From the NCBI RefSeq assembly GCF_000204055.1, contig NW_006768771.1, positions 795,257-859,256 on the forward strand: a DNA stretch of 64,000 bases. Direction: 5' to 3'. Below, piece by piece: positions 13,074-24,892 of this stretch. This DNA comes from Melampsora larici-populina 98AG31 (Eukaryota; Basidiomycota; Pucciniomycetes; Pucciniales; Melampsoraceae). The translations under genes were made by a program, and so were the position numbers. Every line of letters begins with the position of its first letter. The stretch's first letter is position 1. The notes beneath the pieces are model-generated. The model was not told the origin of the DNA. It was given only the letters and a program-made list of their open reading frames with translations, and did not search any database.

Positions 13074-14263
13074 ACAGCGAACATATCAGTGGATATCTCG
13101 ACGCAGCAGCAATGCAAACTTAGAGCGGTTGCGAACTGACATGGGTTAGGTGGATTGGTACGTTGGGCCATTGATATGGTGAGAGGTTGCGGCGAGGTCA
13201 ACTAATGGGATTTTGACTTAGTCTTGCGACTAACCTGGAGCAGATCAGAAAAAAGCGCACGAGGTGAGATTAATGTTTTTAATGATAGAGAGCGCTTGAT
13301 CGAGACATTCGAGCGATGAAAGGGAAGTTAGAAGGTAGATCGGATAGTGAGAGAGACGCCCAAGAGAAACCTCACTGACAACCAAAAAGATAGAGATTGT
13401 ACAAGTGGTGAAAGTGGATTGTTGATGTCGGAATTATATTGGACGAAATCGCTCGAAGTCGCTTGCGAGGAGCTCAGAGTGTTCCACAAACGGATTTCAC
13501 TTGTGATGCGGCGAGGAAACGAATGGTGATAAGGAGGAAGTCAGAAGGAAAGAAAGGCCAGGTTTTGGTGGATCAAAGGGCAGTCATTCACTGACATGGG
13601 AGATCTGTCGAGATATGCTTTATTTGCTGTTATTTGTCGAGGGAAGCGATATGCGTTCGGCAAGCACTTGTTGGGCCTTCCTAAAGCCTGCAAGCTGCAG
13701 CGGTGTGGTGATCTGGAGAACTTGTCTTCCTTATGATTCTCTCTGTGGACGTATTGAGTGACTCTGTCTCCCTTGCCAAGGGCAATAAGTATGTGGTAGA
13801 TTGATCTGGCCTGCTCACGTATAGCTTATCTCCGCGATTTGGGGTGACTTGTGTTTTGGGGAGGAGAGGAGGTTGCTCAGCATTTCGACTTTGACAGTGA
13901 TCTCATACTCCGCATACTGGAGCGGCGTGTCGCCATGCCCTCGACCCCAGACCGGCGTTCCTGCATGTCAGCTGCCGGCGGGTGTGCACCCGTCAGAGGG
14001 CGGGTTTGTTTCCGTCCTGCGGCCACATAGTCACTTTGTGAATAGCAGGAGAGTGGACGGTCTCGAGGCGCGCGCGTGGCCACCGGGAGCCCATCAATGG
14101 GCGAGAGTCGGGCCGGTTCTTGACCCGACCTTTTAAGGACGAGATCCAGACTCAGAGTCCCCCCGTGGTAGATGATGTATTGAACGGGTCGGGTTCTTTA
14201 GTCACCGATCTTAATTGTGAAACTTCAGATGGAATTTGGAACCCAACATTACCCTCAAACAAA
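13074..14263. other. Transposon 3' flank and upstream region of the GCP gene
   Basis: No supported gene. 13900-14130 is GC-rich, with small inverted segments such as GTCGGG...CCCGAC near 14107-14129. 14170-14263 is what remains between the presumed transposon edge and the chosen ATG of the gamma-tubulin complex gene. An upstream in-frame ATG at 14120 lies inside the GC-rich edge and is unlikely to be the start. Confidence 0.5.
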
Positions 14264-17200
14264 ATGGCACCCACCCCAACATCCATGACGAAACTATTTC
14301 AAACAATCTTACCGATCGAATCCAACAAAATCGAACCAAGTTTAAAAAGAAAACTTCAAACGATTTTACTTTATCCAACATCATATGAACCATCCAAAGA
14401 AGAAAACCAAAAGAAATGGAATGGAATGATTCAAAGAAACCAACTTGATCATCAACTTGATTTGATTGATGAACTTGAATTACTTTTGAAAGAGTTTAAA
14501 TCGATTGAAAGGTTTGGTGAGAATGATATACTTGTGGGTTGTCTTTGAAGAGGTTTCAAGATAACTTTTGGACTGATGGATTTTGGATTTTGGTTTTGGA
14601 TTTTCATTCAGTCTAATCAACATGATCAAATGATGGCATTCCTTTTGGCTCTTCATACACCTCCGAATAAAGAAATCATCGAATTAGCAAATCAAATGAA
14701 ACAAGCAAGAAAAACCAAGGTAAAGGAATGTTATCTCATGAAGAAGAAGAAAAAGAAGCAGAGGTTACAAATCTTTCTTTTTTTGAAAAAATATGAGATA
14801 GAAAAAAACTAATTTCAAGTCAATTTTTTTTCTTTCATAAAAGATTCCAGTAGAAACCGAAACCGAATTGAATCAAAAACTTTATAAATCGATCATGGAA
14901 GAAGAACCTTTTAAAGGAGATCATTGGCAAACTGATCTTTATGCTGGTTCTTCATCTTCTTATTCAGGATCAAATGTAAGTAGTGATTGGAATTCGAGAG
15001 CAGAACTTGAAGAAATAGGTCTAGAACCCAAATCAATCTCTCAACCTACTGCTTCGGTCTTGGATCCCATTCCCATTGATTCGTTAAGTATCATCGAGTC
15101 GGTTGAGGATCGGAAAGTCCGTTTAGAAAGTTATAGAAAAACGATCATGGAGATCAAGAAAAGGGAATATTGGTCTACTTTAACTGGATCAGAAGATGAT
15201 CAACCTATTGATGAATTGATTGCTGTACGTGAAGTTTTGAGCGCCTTACAAGGATTAGGAGGAGATTCGATCTTTTGCAAGTCTAACTCTCGAGACGTAC
15301 AGTTGGTCAAGAACCCTCCAAGATTGACACATCAGTCACAAAGTACATCTAGATCTGTATATCAATCTTATATCCCTTTACTTTCAAGTCTAGAAACAAT
15401 TCGAAAGATGATTCAAACCTTTACAGATGAATGTGTGGTGGGAAGATCAAGAACTCTGGAAGCATTTGTAGCTTCATTAACTGGACTTTTACAACGTTTT
15501 GATACTTTGCTCGCTTCGATTGAACTCAAGATCTTGAATTTACCTATCTCACAAATTCAATCTACTCTTGAAGAAAGCAAGATCGGTACAGTGATTAGCT
15601 TATCACGACTATATAGCGATCTTAACTCGTTAGGTTGGGTTGAATTAGTTCCTGCTATTGCGTCTTGCGTCCCGGAGACCGGTATATCGGATTCGAATCT
15701 ACCTCGAGATCCTGGTGTTCAAAGTCAACAACTTCTCAATCGTTTGTATCATATAGCATCACATTTCGATGCACACTCCAATTCTCCAATCACAGTTCAA
15801 GAAAGCAAAAGAGTCTTTCTAGAAACGTTTGAACCTATTTGGAGTTGGGTTGGATCATGGATCTTACATGGAAGACTACCTGGACCACAACACACTCAAT
15901 CAATAGATTCAACCCAATATTTATCAAATTATCATGAAACCGAGATGAGTTCGAATCGAGTCAAACCTGATTTAGTTCAACAAGATTCCCAAGAGTATTT
16001 TATAAAAGAAAACGAATTTGGAGATTCATGGAATTCAGATGAATGGTGGAATTCAAATCATCAAATCATTCAAGATCATATACCTGAAGTCTTGTTGGAA
16101 TTTGGGGTTGAGATCTTAGAAGGTGGTAAAGCAAGATCATTAACTAATCTTCTTCAAGTGGGACAAACTGGTGAGATCGTTTTAGATCTTTGGCCAACGT
16201 TGATGAATCTTTTGAATGAAGGTGAAACGGATGAGATGGTACTCGAACCTAATGTGGTGAAAGAAGGGGATCTTTTGAAATCGTTTTTACTTCATCCTTG
16301 TGCACAGAGTTCAAGATCTTATGGGACATCAAGTACTTTGAGGATTGGAGAAGGACTACAGATTCGGTCGATCAGACGAACTGGGTTTAAGTTGGAACTT
16401 GCTAAGAAATTAGGAACTCAACTCTCCACACGTAATCAACTTAACCATCAATCTTTACATACTCGATTCATGTCATCAACCAAATTGAAATCATATTTAA
16501 TCGAATTAAATGAATTTTTCTTACACGGTTCTTCATCAACTGAAATGTTGATCAATTCGATTTTTCAAGATTTTGATGACCAATATAATTCATCTATCAA
16601 TCCTGATTATGTTAATTCAAAAAGATGGTATGATAGCCAACTCATCAATCAAAACTTGATGAAATCTTTAGAAGTTTTAAATCATCCGAGCGTTTTGAAA
16701 TTATGTTTACCTAAACTCAAAGTCTTAAAACCATCTCATCCGAATGATTTACAAGATCCGATTAAATCTTTAGAAAACTTGTACATCGAATTAAGTATAC
16801 CGATTCCCATGAATTATATCATTAATGAAGAGATCATCTTAAAGAATTATAATTCGATGTTTATCTTACTGACTCAATTCTCTAGATCGATGAAAGTTTT
16901 AAACCGATTGATCTTAATTAAACCTACCGATCATCAAGTTAAATTAAGTTTTATGAATGGTGCTTCGTTTGAAGAACAAATCGAATCAAGAGAGTTTTAT
17001 AAATTGAAGAATCGATTGAATTGGGTTTTGAATTTATGGATGGATTATTCTTTGAATTTGATCATCTTCAAGTTTAAAGAAAAGATTATCGAAAAGTTGG
17101 ATCAGATTGAATTGATTGAATTGAATCAAAAAATTAAAGTGGTTCATGATTGGATGAATCAATTAATGTTTTTAATGTTTCTTTCAGAAGAAGTAAGTTG

Positions 17201-17881
17201 AATCGAAAAAACCAAAAATCTTCAAAGAAGAAATCCTCATTTAATAACTTTTTTTTTGGGTTGGTTTCGAAATAGTGTAAACCGATTCATCGAATCATTT
17301 TACAAATCTTAGAACTTTGTAATCGATGTGGAGAAGTATGGAAATCGTTCAACTTACAAGCTAATTCATTCACCTTTACCAATCTAAAAGATCAACGAAA
17401 ATCGAATTTAGAAAGAAACCTTAAGAAAGAGATTAGAAGAAAGAAACGAATCGAATTAGAACAGTATAGATTAATTGATGAAGAGAATGAAAAAGAAGAG
17501 ATGATCTTTGATGAAGCTGATGAACTGAAGAGATTGAGAATGGATGTTGAACCTAGTTTTGTTTCGAATAGATCTGAAGAATATGAAGTAGAAGAAGAAG
17601 AAAGTTTTGTAAGTCAGTTTTGTAGGATGAATGAAGAATTTGAAAAATTGGTTTGGGGATTGAAAAGAGGAATCGGATCTTTATTAATGAATCGGAAATC
17701 TAAACGTGAAAGGTTTGGAAAACAACAAGAAGATGATGATGAAGAGGATGGGTTGGGATTTGATAATGGTAATGGAAAAGGAAGAGAGGATGATGATGAT
17801 GATGAAGGGTTTGTGGAGGAACAAGATGGGTTGGATTGTTTGATGTATTTGGAGTGTAGACTTGATGAATGGATTCCATGA
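14264..17881 (+). CDS. Gamma-tubulin complex component (Spc98/GCP family, GCP5-like)
   Basis: Four exons (14264-14533, 14612-14719, 14844-17192, 17276-17881), about 1110 aa; phase closes. The family forms the gamma-tubulin ring complex that nucleates microtubules at spindle poles. Supporting segments: SNQHDQMMAFLLALH, ELIAVREVLSALQGL (the REVL motif at the start of the GCP N-terminal domain), SYIPLLSSLETIRKMIQTFT and LLHPCAQSS. The C-terminal GRIP2-like helical part runs from VHDWMNQLMFLMFLSEE to CKPIHRIILQILELC, across the last intron. The C-terminus is highly acidic, with Glu/Asp runs over about 17720-17830. Length and the N-terminal motif favour GCP5 over GCP2/3/4/6, but this is by eye. 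The first donor (GTGGGT at 14534) is non-optimal. The gene lies directly beside the Plavaka-like element. Confidence 0.72.
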
Positions 17882-19058
17882 AGAAGGATGATGATCAATT
17901 GAGAAAAGTTGATGAGTGGTGTCTGAGATATGGTAAACGTGAAGTTATTTTTTTTAATAATGATTGGATTTGGATGTACATGATTATTTTTTATTGGATG
18001 ATGAGATTGATGGGTTTGTAAATGATAATGATAAGTTTTTTTTGTTGAAAAGTTTGAGTGAATGGAAGAAAGGTATGATTGTATGTAGTGTTCATGACCA
18101 GAATGAAGATACCTGAAGGCTGAAATGGGGTTTTTTAATGATCACAGGCTATAGGCTATAGATTGTGAATTTGAAATTAATATGAAGTTGTAAGATATGT
18201 TTTTAAAGTCAAGGTATTTTGGTTCATCAATTTTTACAAGAAGATCAACATGAATACAATTATCATATTAGAGGTATTGAAAAAAGACGGATCACTTGAC
18301 TGGTTTTCTTGTTTGCTCTGTGGGTTTTTTGGCTCTTTTTGTTAATCTGACCTAAATTCCCTTTCTACTATTGGGGTTTGCTCAATGCTATGTACACAAA
18401 GGGTTTGAATGAATCATCATAAATGTTACTACATAAACTGGTTTTGGTCTGTTTTGGTAAACAAGTTTAGTAAGGTGTTTGAGGGTTGGCACGTGGCCGT
18501 ATGTGAACTACCGCACGAAATAGGTTCTCTGCGAGGTAGGGCACAGGGGTGAGTGGGAAGACCTAAAAAAGTTTGGGATTGATTGATTGTTCTTGACTAT
18601 GTAATAAGCTGATGAATTGGTTAATACGCGGATTCAGTGAAAAAGGCGTTGGAGGCAAATATGTTGTAGGGTGAATTCTTCATCAAGTCTTATGGGGAGA
18701 TGCCCCGGTGCATACTCGGGTCCTCTGGCTTTTCGGGTTATGGCCCATCGGAGCTATCCACGTCCTCAAGTTACTGTTCAGGGTAACTCATTGAAAGTCA
18801 TTGCCTTTGGAGTTGAAATTGGACCTCCATGACATTCTCGTGTCCCGCATTCTCTTATGGAAAAAGTGATGATGGATTTTGAGTGAAACTTTTTTTGTTT
18901 TTTATTTACCATCTATAGATTTGGATTACCTTTTCAAGTGAAAACCTCTGAAAACCTCCGTAGTAAGTAAGAGTAAGTCTATATATATGTTATTTTGATC
19001 TGAACTTGTTGACTTCCAATTCAGAGAAACTATCATTTAGAGTGAAACTATTTATGTA
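17882..19058. other. Intergenic region left of the composite transposon
   Basis: 3' flank of the GCP gene, then low-complexity AT-rich DNA. A short GC-richer patch at about 18480-18860 has no coding potential that I can support. The stretch ends at the TA dinucleotide (19057-19058) bordering the Tc1/mariner inverted repeat. Confidence 0.5.
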
Positions 19059-19107
19059 CCGTCTTTCCATAAAAGCTTGTCCCAAAAAATTAAGAGGGAC
19101 AGTGTTA
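19059..19107 (+). repeat. Left terminal inverted repeat, outer part
   Basis: Outer 49 nt of the left arm, nearly identical to the inverted right arm (one indel in an A run). The MITE interrupts it here. The arm resumes at 19727 (ATTTGTAAA...) and can be followed with decreasing similarity to about 19895. Confidence 0.85.
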
Positions 19108-19723
19108 CACCGCGGGAATGATTAAGTTCAAAACCCGATTGAGCGAAGTTGCGGTGTCCGAGTCCGCAACTTTGCTCAATCACGGATTTCGTTCGCATCT
19201 CGTTCACATCTCGTTCACAGGTTTCCCTCGAGCTATCCTCTGCTACACCAAACTCATTCTATTCTCGACACGTGGTCATATGTAGTACATACATAGAATC
19301 CCTTGCGAGTCATCAGGCATCCTCCTTGCTACTATGTATCCTGGTATTACTTTCCAGGTTTCATTGCAGTGCTTTTGTCACGCTGCAAGAAGCATTGTCC
19401 CGACACCGTTCTTTAGGTCGCTCACCGCTGATGCTAAACAACAATGAAGTTGGTGGACCTTTTGAGATACGGACAGGGAATTGGTGGAAGGTGTGATGGA
19501 AAATATGACCTTTGGTTGTGATCCAGATGATTGATCAACAAAGAAAGGAGCTCGGTACGGACAAATTGAAATTTGATCGTGTACAAGGGAGAGTACAGCT
19601 CAAGGGAAACCTGTGAACGAGATGTGAACGAGATGTGAACCAGATTGGCGATTGAGCAAAGTTGCGGACTCGGACACCGCAACTTCGCTCAATCGGGTTT
19701 TGAACTTAATCATTCCCGTGGTG
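19108..19723. mobile_element. MITE with TTA target duplication (Harbinger-like)
   Basis: 616 bp starting CACCGCGGGAATGATTAAG and ending with the inverted form (one difference in the first 8 nt). It is flanked by TTA at 19105-19107 and 19724-19726, the target site typical of PIF/Harbinger elements. The inverted repeats run for about 130 bp or more and include repeated TCTCGTTCACA units. Each arm contains its own hairpin (for example 19137-19181). It encodes no transposase. The insertion split the left repeat of the Tc1/mariner element, so it is younger than that element. Confidence 0.85.
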
Positions 19724-20295
19724 TTATTTGTAAATTTAAAAGGTAATCGCGCTGATCTTCGATAAGCCAGGTCCAACCTGACCTAGCTAAACACCCCAGC
19801 CCGAGTCGTACCCCGGCCCGTCTCGAGATCTAGATCGGGTCGGTGCTAAGGGACCAGACCTGGGTTCCATCTTGGCTATCCGGTAAATAGCTTGCCATCT
19901 GCTCTCAATCTCGATTCATCCCCTCCCTCCACCTCATCGACTGTTTTCTTTTCACCACAGGCAAGTAAAGGCATCTTTTCTTTCACTATCCATCCATCGT
20001 TTTTCTTCTCTCTCCTATCCAATCTATCCCTCAAGCTGGGGAACTCAGGGGCGCACTGATAGGATTCAGGCGCTACCTCCCCAGCTCACGGTTAACCTGA
20101 TGGTTTTGGGATGGGGATTGATAGGATTCAAGCCCATCCCACCGTACCTACTTCAACCTCTCTGTTATCTAATCGCACTGTCCACTTTCCTTTTTAATCG
20201 ATCGCCCGGAACACAACGATACTGACCCGAACATGATCTTCTTATAACATCTTGACTGCTCACTCGGCCCCCAAACACCGCTCAAAACCATAGCC

Positions 20296-21852
20296 ATGAA
20301 CGAAGCTCCCAATGTAAGTTATACACTCACAGTCAGTATCACTTGCGGGTTTGGCAGAGACACTGACCATCTTTGATTCTATCCCAATGTTATCATAGGT
20401 CGGTGCCGTGTCTTTGATTGAGACTGGCATCGAAGCCTTGATTGATTACACAATCTGGTTTCCCAAGGTTAAACCTGGGAAGCAAGGGAGTGGACAGTCT
20501 TTCGAATCCCCTAAGCCAACCAACAACCTCAAAGTGACGATTACTGGAGACACCGCACTGTCATTCAAAGCAGCCAAGCTTCATATCCTTTCTGAAATCA
20601 ATAAACATGAATTGCTGGCGGTCACTCTTCTACGTGCCGCTGACAAAGGGGAAGGCGAATTGGGAAATTTGAAGTGGCATGTTTACATTTCGACTAGCAA
20701 ACTTTACCCAAAAACTGGAGGTCAAATCGTTTTCATTACTAGTGATGAGGCTTGGAAGGAATGGCTGGATGTATGTAAGGTATCTAAAGACAAGGTCTGT
20801 GGTATCAATCTTGTGATGCAAAATCCTGCTGTGGAGCAAAAAAAGAAAAGGAAGGTGATTGATATGACTCTCTTGAGTGCTTATCATAATCCGATTTGCT
20901 GATTCTTTGTCTGTTCAAGAATGAGTCTCTCTTACTGCAGGCTGCGAAGATCACCCGTCGAAACAATCGTGTAGCTGCAAAGCAGCCAAAAAAAACACCT
21001 GGTAACAACAATCTGACACCAGAAGAAATGGCGCTCGATGATGAGGGACAGGTGGAGTTGACCAGCGACGAGATTTCTAATGTAAGTTTCATATCTTTAA
21101 CTTCATCTTGATCGATTCTGATGAAAAACAACTGTGGGTTTGTTCCATGTAGTCCAGTGGAAGTACTGGAGGTGATACCGACACTGACGCAGTCAAGATA
21201 GTCGCTGATCTAATCTACAAGCGCCACCCCATCAAATCACATTACAGCACGTCAGTTCCAGTTTTTGTGGACCCAACAAACACAGATCGATTCTTTTACA
21301 TCACAACCGGGATGTCTAGACTCTGGGCCACAGAGAAGGTGAGTTTCTCTTCTGATGAATACAATTTTGAAACATTTTCTAATACCTTCCAATACCCAGC
21401 TTGCATGCGATGCCACTGGATCAAAGGTGGTCACTATCGATATACCACCCAAGGCATCTGGCATTCAATGGCTGAGCCGTTCTGATCAACAAATGAATCG
21501 TAATAAGCCTGGTCCTGGTAGCAACTCAAGCCTCCGCGACATGGCCTTGATGATCAAAGAAGTATTTGGTCCAATTGGACAACCAACCTCGGATCCACTT
21601 AGCTCAATTAGTGGGCCTACTTTGAAGGCTCCGATGTCCGACTATCTAAGTTTTTGTAATATCCCAGATCTTGATGGATCAATCAAGGAACGTCTGGCTG
21701 GTGCCGGGATAGATGAATATAGTCTATTTGATCAAGAATTTCTGCCTCATCAAGATTTGACACAGCTTAATCTGAGTACAGGTACTATAGCACGTTTGTA
21801 CATGAATGTCAAGGCTTTCTCCAAAAAATTAAACGATGAGCAGGTAAAATAA
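20296..21852 (+). CDS. Cargo gene A of the Tc1/mariner element: unknown protein with SAM-like C-terminus
   Basis: Five exons (20296-20313, 20399-20854, 20941-21081, 21153-21338, 21400-21852), 417 aa; all GT-AG, phase closes. The first exon codes only six residues. The N-terminal half has no domain I recognise (VGAVSLIETGIEALIDYTIW, DTALSFKAAKLHILSEINK). A basic stretch at about residues 154-176 (KKKRK, then TRRNNR and KQPKK) could be a nuclear localisation signal. It is followed by a Ser/Asp/Thr-rich linker. The last 65 residues resemble a SAM fold (IKERLAGAGIDEYSLF, HQDLTQLNLSTGTIARLY). SAM domains mediate protein or nucleic-acid contacts. The stop is robust: whether or not a GTAAAA site at the end is spliced, a stop follows. 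CT-rich DNA at about 19905-20060 may be its promoter. Role unknown. Confidence 0.7.
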
Positions 21853-22293
21853 GTGATTTTACAAACCAGTATCATTATTAATTTGTAGTTCTTTGCTTTC
21901 TAAACTCGGTTCAAAATAACCATCATAACAATATCACAATGTATCCAAGAATTGCCTCTTGTATCCTTATCCTTATAAAGTTGTGTTTGTGACTACTATT
22001 TTAAATGCAACTTGACATTATTAAATCTCTAATTGCACAGTAATAGTCTGTACTTGCGAGGTTCTCCAGATCCCAGAACGAGTTTGATTGAATCATTGAT
22101 CAGATTCAAGTTGTCTTTCACAGGACACAAAAGTGATCGGATTGAATCCATACTGCCTCATCTGCCTCATTCATCCTAGATGATGTGATGATGGACCATA
22201 ACTTTATTGAACATGTCTTTGATGAGCTATAGAAAGCTTTCTATAGAGATCAAAAAAGTTGCTATTCACATCAACTGGTCCAATTTACCCAGG

Positions 22294-22970
22294 ATGGCTC
22301 AAAATCAAAATCGACTTCGAAAGCAACCTGAAAGAAAGGCCAAGCTTGGATTCAAGATGTACAAGAGTCAATCCAACTTGTCTTTCGCTGCAGGACCTCG
22401 AAAACCTTGCCGCAGCCCTATTCCTGGTGGCAAGATTCCTTGGGTGCATCCCAAGCGATACAAAACGTTCTATATGGACAATGGTATGGCTTTGTCTAAA
22501 CTTGTATTCTCATTTGCTAAACTCTTATTGACATTTGCTTTTTTCCTTTGTATTGTATGAAAGATGAGCTTCCTGACTTCAACACATACGTTTTTCTTCC
22601 TTTGAATCGGAATTGCAAGAAATCAACGTCCAGCCAGCGACTTCGATGGAAGCGAGAGGACATACGTGAACAAAAAGACTTGAACCGTTGGAACCAGGCC
22701 AACATGGCAGTCTGGCGTTCCAAACAACAAGCCGAGTCACACAGGCACTTCTTCTTTCTCAAGGGTGCTCTTGCCAATGTCCAAAACTATGGTCCTGAGT
22801 GGCTATTTTCGCCTGCCGATTACACACTTGCTCATCAAATACTGCGAGAATCATTGAAAGCAGAACAGTATCATGAGGTTCCTGTAGAAAATAGAAAACA
22901 GTGGCTTGAGCAAAAGATGTTTGAGGCCCGTCATGGCATACTCAATTTGAACTGGCACAAACCGTATTGA
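22294..22970 (+). CDS. Cargo gene B of the Tc1/mariner element: unknown small protein
   Basis: Two exons (22294-22483, 22564-22970), 198 aa, joined across an 80-nt intron at phase 1. The N-terminus is strongly basic (NRLRKQPERKAK). The body has a Trp/His/Tyr-rich pattern: IPWVHPKRYKTFYMDN, then DELPDFNTYVFLPLNRN after the splice, and WNQANMAVWRSKQQAES, YGPEWLFSPADYTLAHQIL and HGILNLNWHKPY towards the end. I recognise no domain. The start is uncertain: the frame is open upstream to 22207, and a further upstream exon is possible. It lies head-to-tail behind gene A inside the same inverted repeats. A DNA-binding or transposition-accessory role would be guesswork. Confidence 0.55.
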
Positions 22971-23039
22971 GTACTGTCTCCACTTGTTCATTATCAAAGA
23001 TGTCATGAACTTACTCAATCAAGATACTTTATTCTACTT

Positions 23040-23460
23040 TATCCATATCTTACTTACTCCATCAAGAATTTGTCACATTTTCATTATTTGTAAAGTCTTT
23101 GTCTTGATCATTCATTCATAAATTGTAGCACTTATATTCAGTTTATTCATATCATACTTACTCAATCAATAATTTGTAACAATTTCATTATTCAAAAAGC
23201 CTCCATCTTGCTTATTGAATCAAACTTATTCATTCAATGAATGTACAGCTTATATTTACTTTACCCCATATCTCACTTACTCAATTGATGATTTGTAACA
23301 TCTTCACTATTCAAAAATTCTTCGTCTTACTTATTCAATCAAGAATTTGTAATATTCAATCAAGAATTTGTAATATTCAATCAAGAATTTGTAATATTCA
23401 ATCAAGAATTTGTAATATTTATACTATCAAAGATATCTGTATCTTACTTATTCATTTAAA
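23040..23460 (+). repeat. AT-rich tandem array with 21-bp units
   Basis: Four near-perfect 21-bp units (ATTCAATCAAGAATTTGTAAT) start at 23333, 23354, 23375 and 23396. The same motif recurs in degenerate form upstream (around 23053, 23158 and 23278) within longer units of about 105-120 bp containing TTCATTATTC-like segments. It lies between the convergent ends of gene B and the Tc1 transposase. It has no CRISPR character, as there are no unique spacers. Confidence 0.7.
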
Positions 23461-23607
23461 GAAAATAATTTATATACACTTTGGCTGATGTTTCAATTTG
23501 AAATAAAATTTGTTCACAATGCTGCCATAAATTAGTCATCAACATTGATTGTAGATAAAGTGCCTTAAAATGTAGAGTAAGTTTGTATAACATGATAAAG
23601 AGTTTTG

Positions 23608-24811
23608 TTACAAGCCCACCTCTTCGTAACCACAGTATGAATATAAAGGCTTTAACAACTCATAGATAAAAATATCACAAGTTCGATCAATCAACTCGAT
23701 CTTAATATCACCTACATGTTGCAATGATTGAGTACGCCGAAAAGAACTCTTCAAGACGCTGAAACCAGTCTCAATTGGGTTGAGATCTGGGCAGTATGGA
23801 GGTAGGTACCTGAGCATAACACCTGAAACCAAAAGATGAAAGGTTTCAGTTAAATCTAACATAGATCAAGCATAACATCAAGAACGAGTGACTTACCAGC
23901 ATCTCGACACAACTTTTCAATGCGCCCACCGTGATGAATCTGGGCGTTGTCCAGAATTAGAACACTGTTTGGCGCTGGATAGGGCTGCATACGAGGTAGC
24001 TTGAGTTCATATAAGACGATTGAGGTCAATCATCAATGCTTGTACAGTTACGATGGAGAAAAAAACTAACCAATCTGTATTTCAAAAATTTTTCAAAGTC
24101 TAATCGCTTTATGTTACCCTCTTTCACTTTAACAGCCAGGACCCCTTTGACACCAATGGCTGGAAGGAGAGAGTATCGTTTGGCTGACATGTTACGGACA
24201 GTACGAAAGGCCTGTGTACCCTTAGGCGATCGTGCATTGAATCTTAAAAGGTCTCTTTCACAAATTGCACTTTCATCTGTGATATAAATTCAATCATCAG
24301 TCAGTATAGATTGAGGTTAAGTGAATTTTTAAGTTTCAGAGATCTTACCTGTGAAAACAAGATACTCGGCTGGAAATTGACTAAGTTCATCCAGGAATTT
24401 CTGTCGTGCAAATCCAGAGCGTTTTGAATGTCGAACATTTGCTTTCTTAAGGGTGATTTTCAATCGATGATGAAGTTCAACTTGAAGGGTTGATAATGAA
24501 GCCCACACACCCCCTTGGTCGTAAACCTGATCACGGATTTTGTCCAAGAACAGAGTTGAGTCGGTACGGACCAGCTCCTCGATGAACTCGCGGTCAGCAG
24601 GTCCATAGACACGAGGTTGTCCACGGTGATTGTAGAGGTGAGGATCTCGAATAACTGCGTGAGTGTCGTGGTACAGTTCGGTCCATCTTCGCAATGATTT
24701 TGAGTGCATTGGCTCGTGTAATGTATCCCGTACTTCGTCGTCAGTTGCTCCATCTAACAGCATGTGAACTGCTGCCACCTTGATTGCCGGATCGTATTTT
24801 ACATACGGCAT
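23608..24811 (-). CDS. Tc1/mariner-family DD34E transposase
   Basis: Four exons, complement(23608-23822, 23897-23999, 24071-24276, 24349-24811), 328 aa; phase closes with no internal stop. The N-terminal half is a helix-turn-helix DNA-binding region (DPAIKVAAVHMLLDGATD, then FIEELVRTDSTLFLDKI). The DDE domain has D155 in FTDESAI (split by the first intron), D240 in VLILDNAQIHHGG, and E275 in YLPPYCPDLNPIE. The D-E spacing of 34 residues is typical of Tc1. The enzyme excises the element and joins it at TA sites, matching the TA flanks of the surrounding repeats. The hAT insertion starts 81 bp upstream of the ATG, so the native promoter has been displaced. Confidence 0.88.
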
Positions 24812-24884
24812 TGATTAAAGGATCTGATAAAGGAATCAAAATCAAAAGAAAAGGTTGCTGAGGTCGAAGGAAAGGAAAGGATAG

Positions 24885-24892
24885 GATGGTAT
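24885..24892 (+). repeat. Target-site duplication of the hAT element, left copy
   Basis: GATGGTAT, identical to 28895-28902 at the other end. Eight bases is the standard hAT duplication length. Confidence 0.93.

Larger units (their letters stand above)
6085..14169 (-). mobile_element. Plavaka/CACTA-like DNA transposon with two genes
   Basis: This GC-richer block holds two minus-strand genes: a transposase of the Plavaka type and a smaller accessory gene. Both edges are very GC-rich (about 6060-6300 and 13900-14130), in contrast to the AT-rich neighbours. The ends are tentative. The only shared inverted motif I found is ACCACGGGGG at 6085-6094 and its complement at 14160-14169. A 10-bp match in two windows of this size could be chance, and I see no clear target-site duplication. 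The family and the two-gene layout are better supported than the exact borders. Confidence 0.6.

Noticed and set aside
6085..14169. Clear CACTA-type termini for the Plavaka-like element
   Set aside because: No CACTA ends, and only a 10-bp inverted match without target duplication was found, so borders are given as tentative only.
17614..17898. Ser-rich minus-strand frame opposite the GCP C-terminus
   Set aside because: Shadow of the Glu/Asp-rich coding strand; the plus strand has the conserved family sequence.
23333..23416. CRISPR-like short regular repeats
   Set aside because: Units are directly adjacent without unique spacers, and the host is a eukaryote; it is a simple tandem array.
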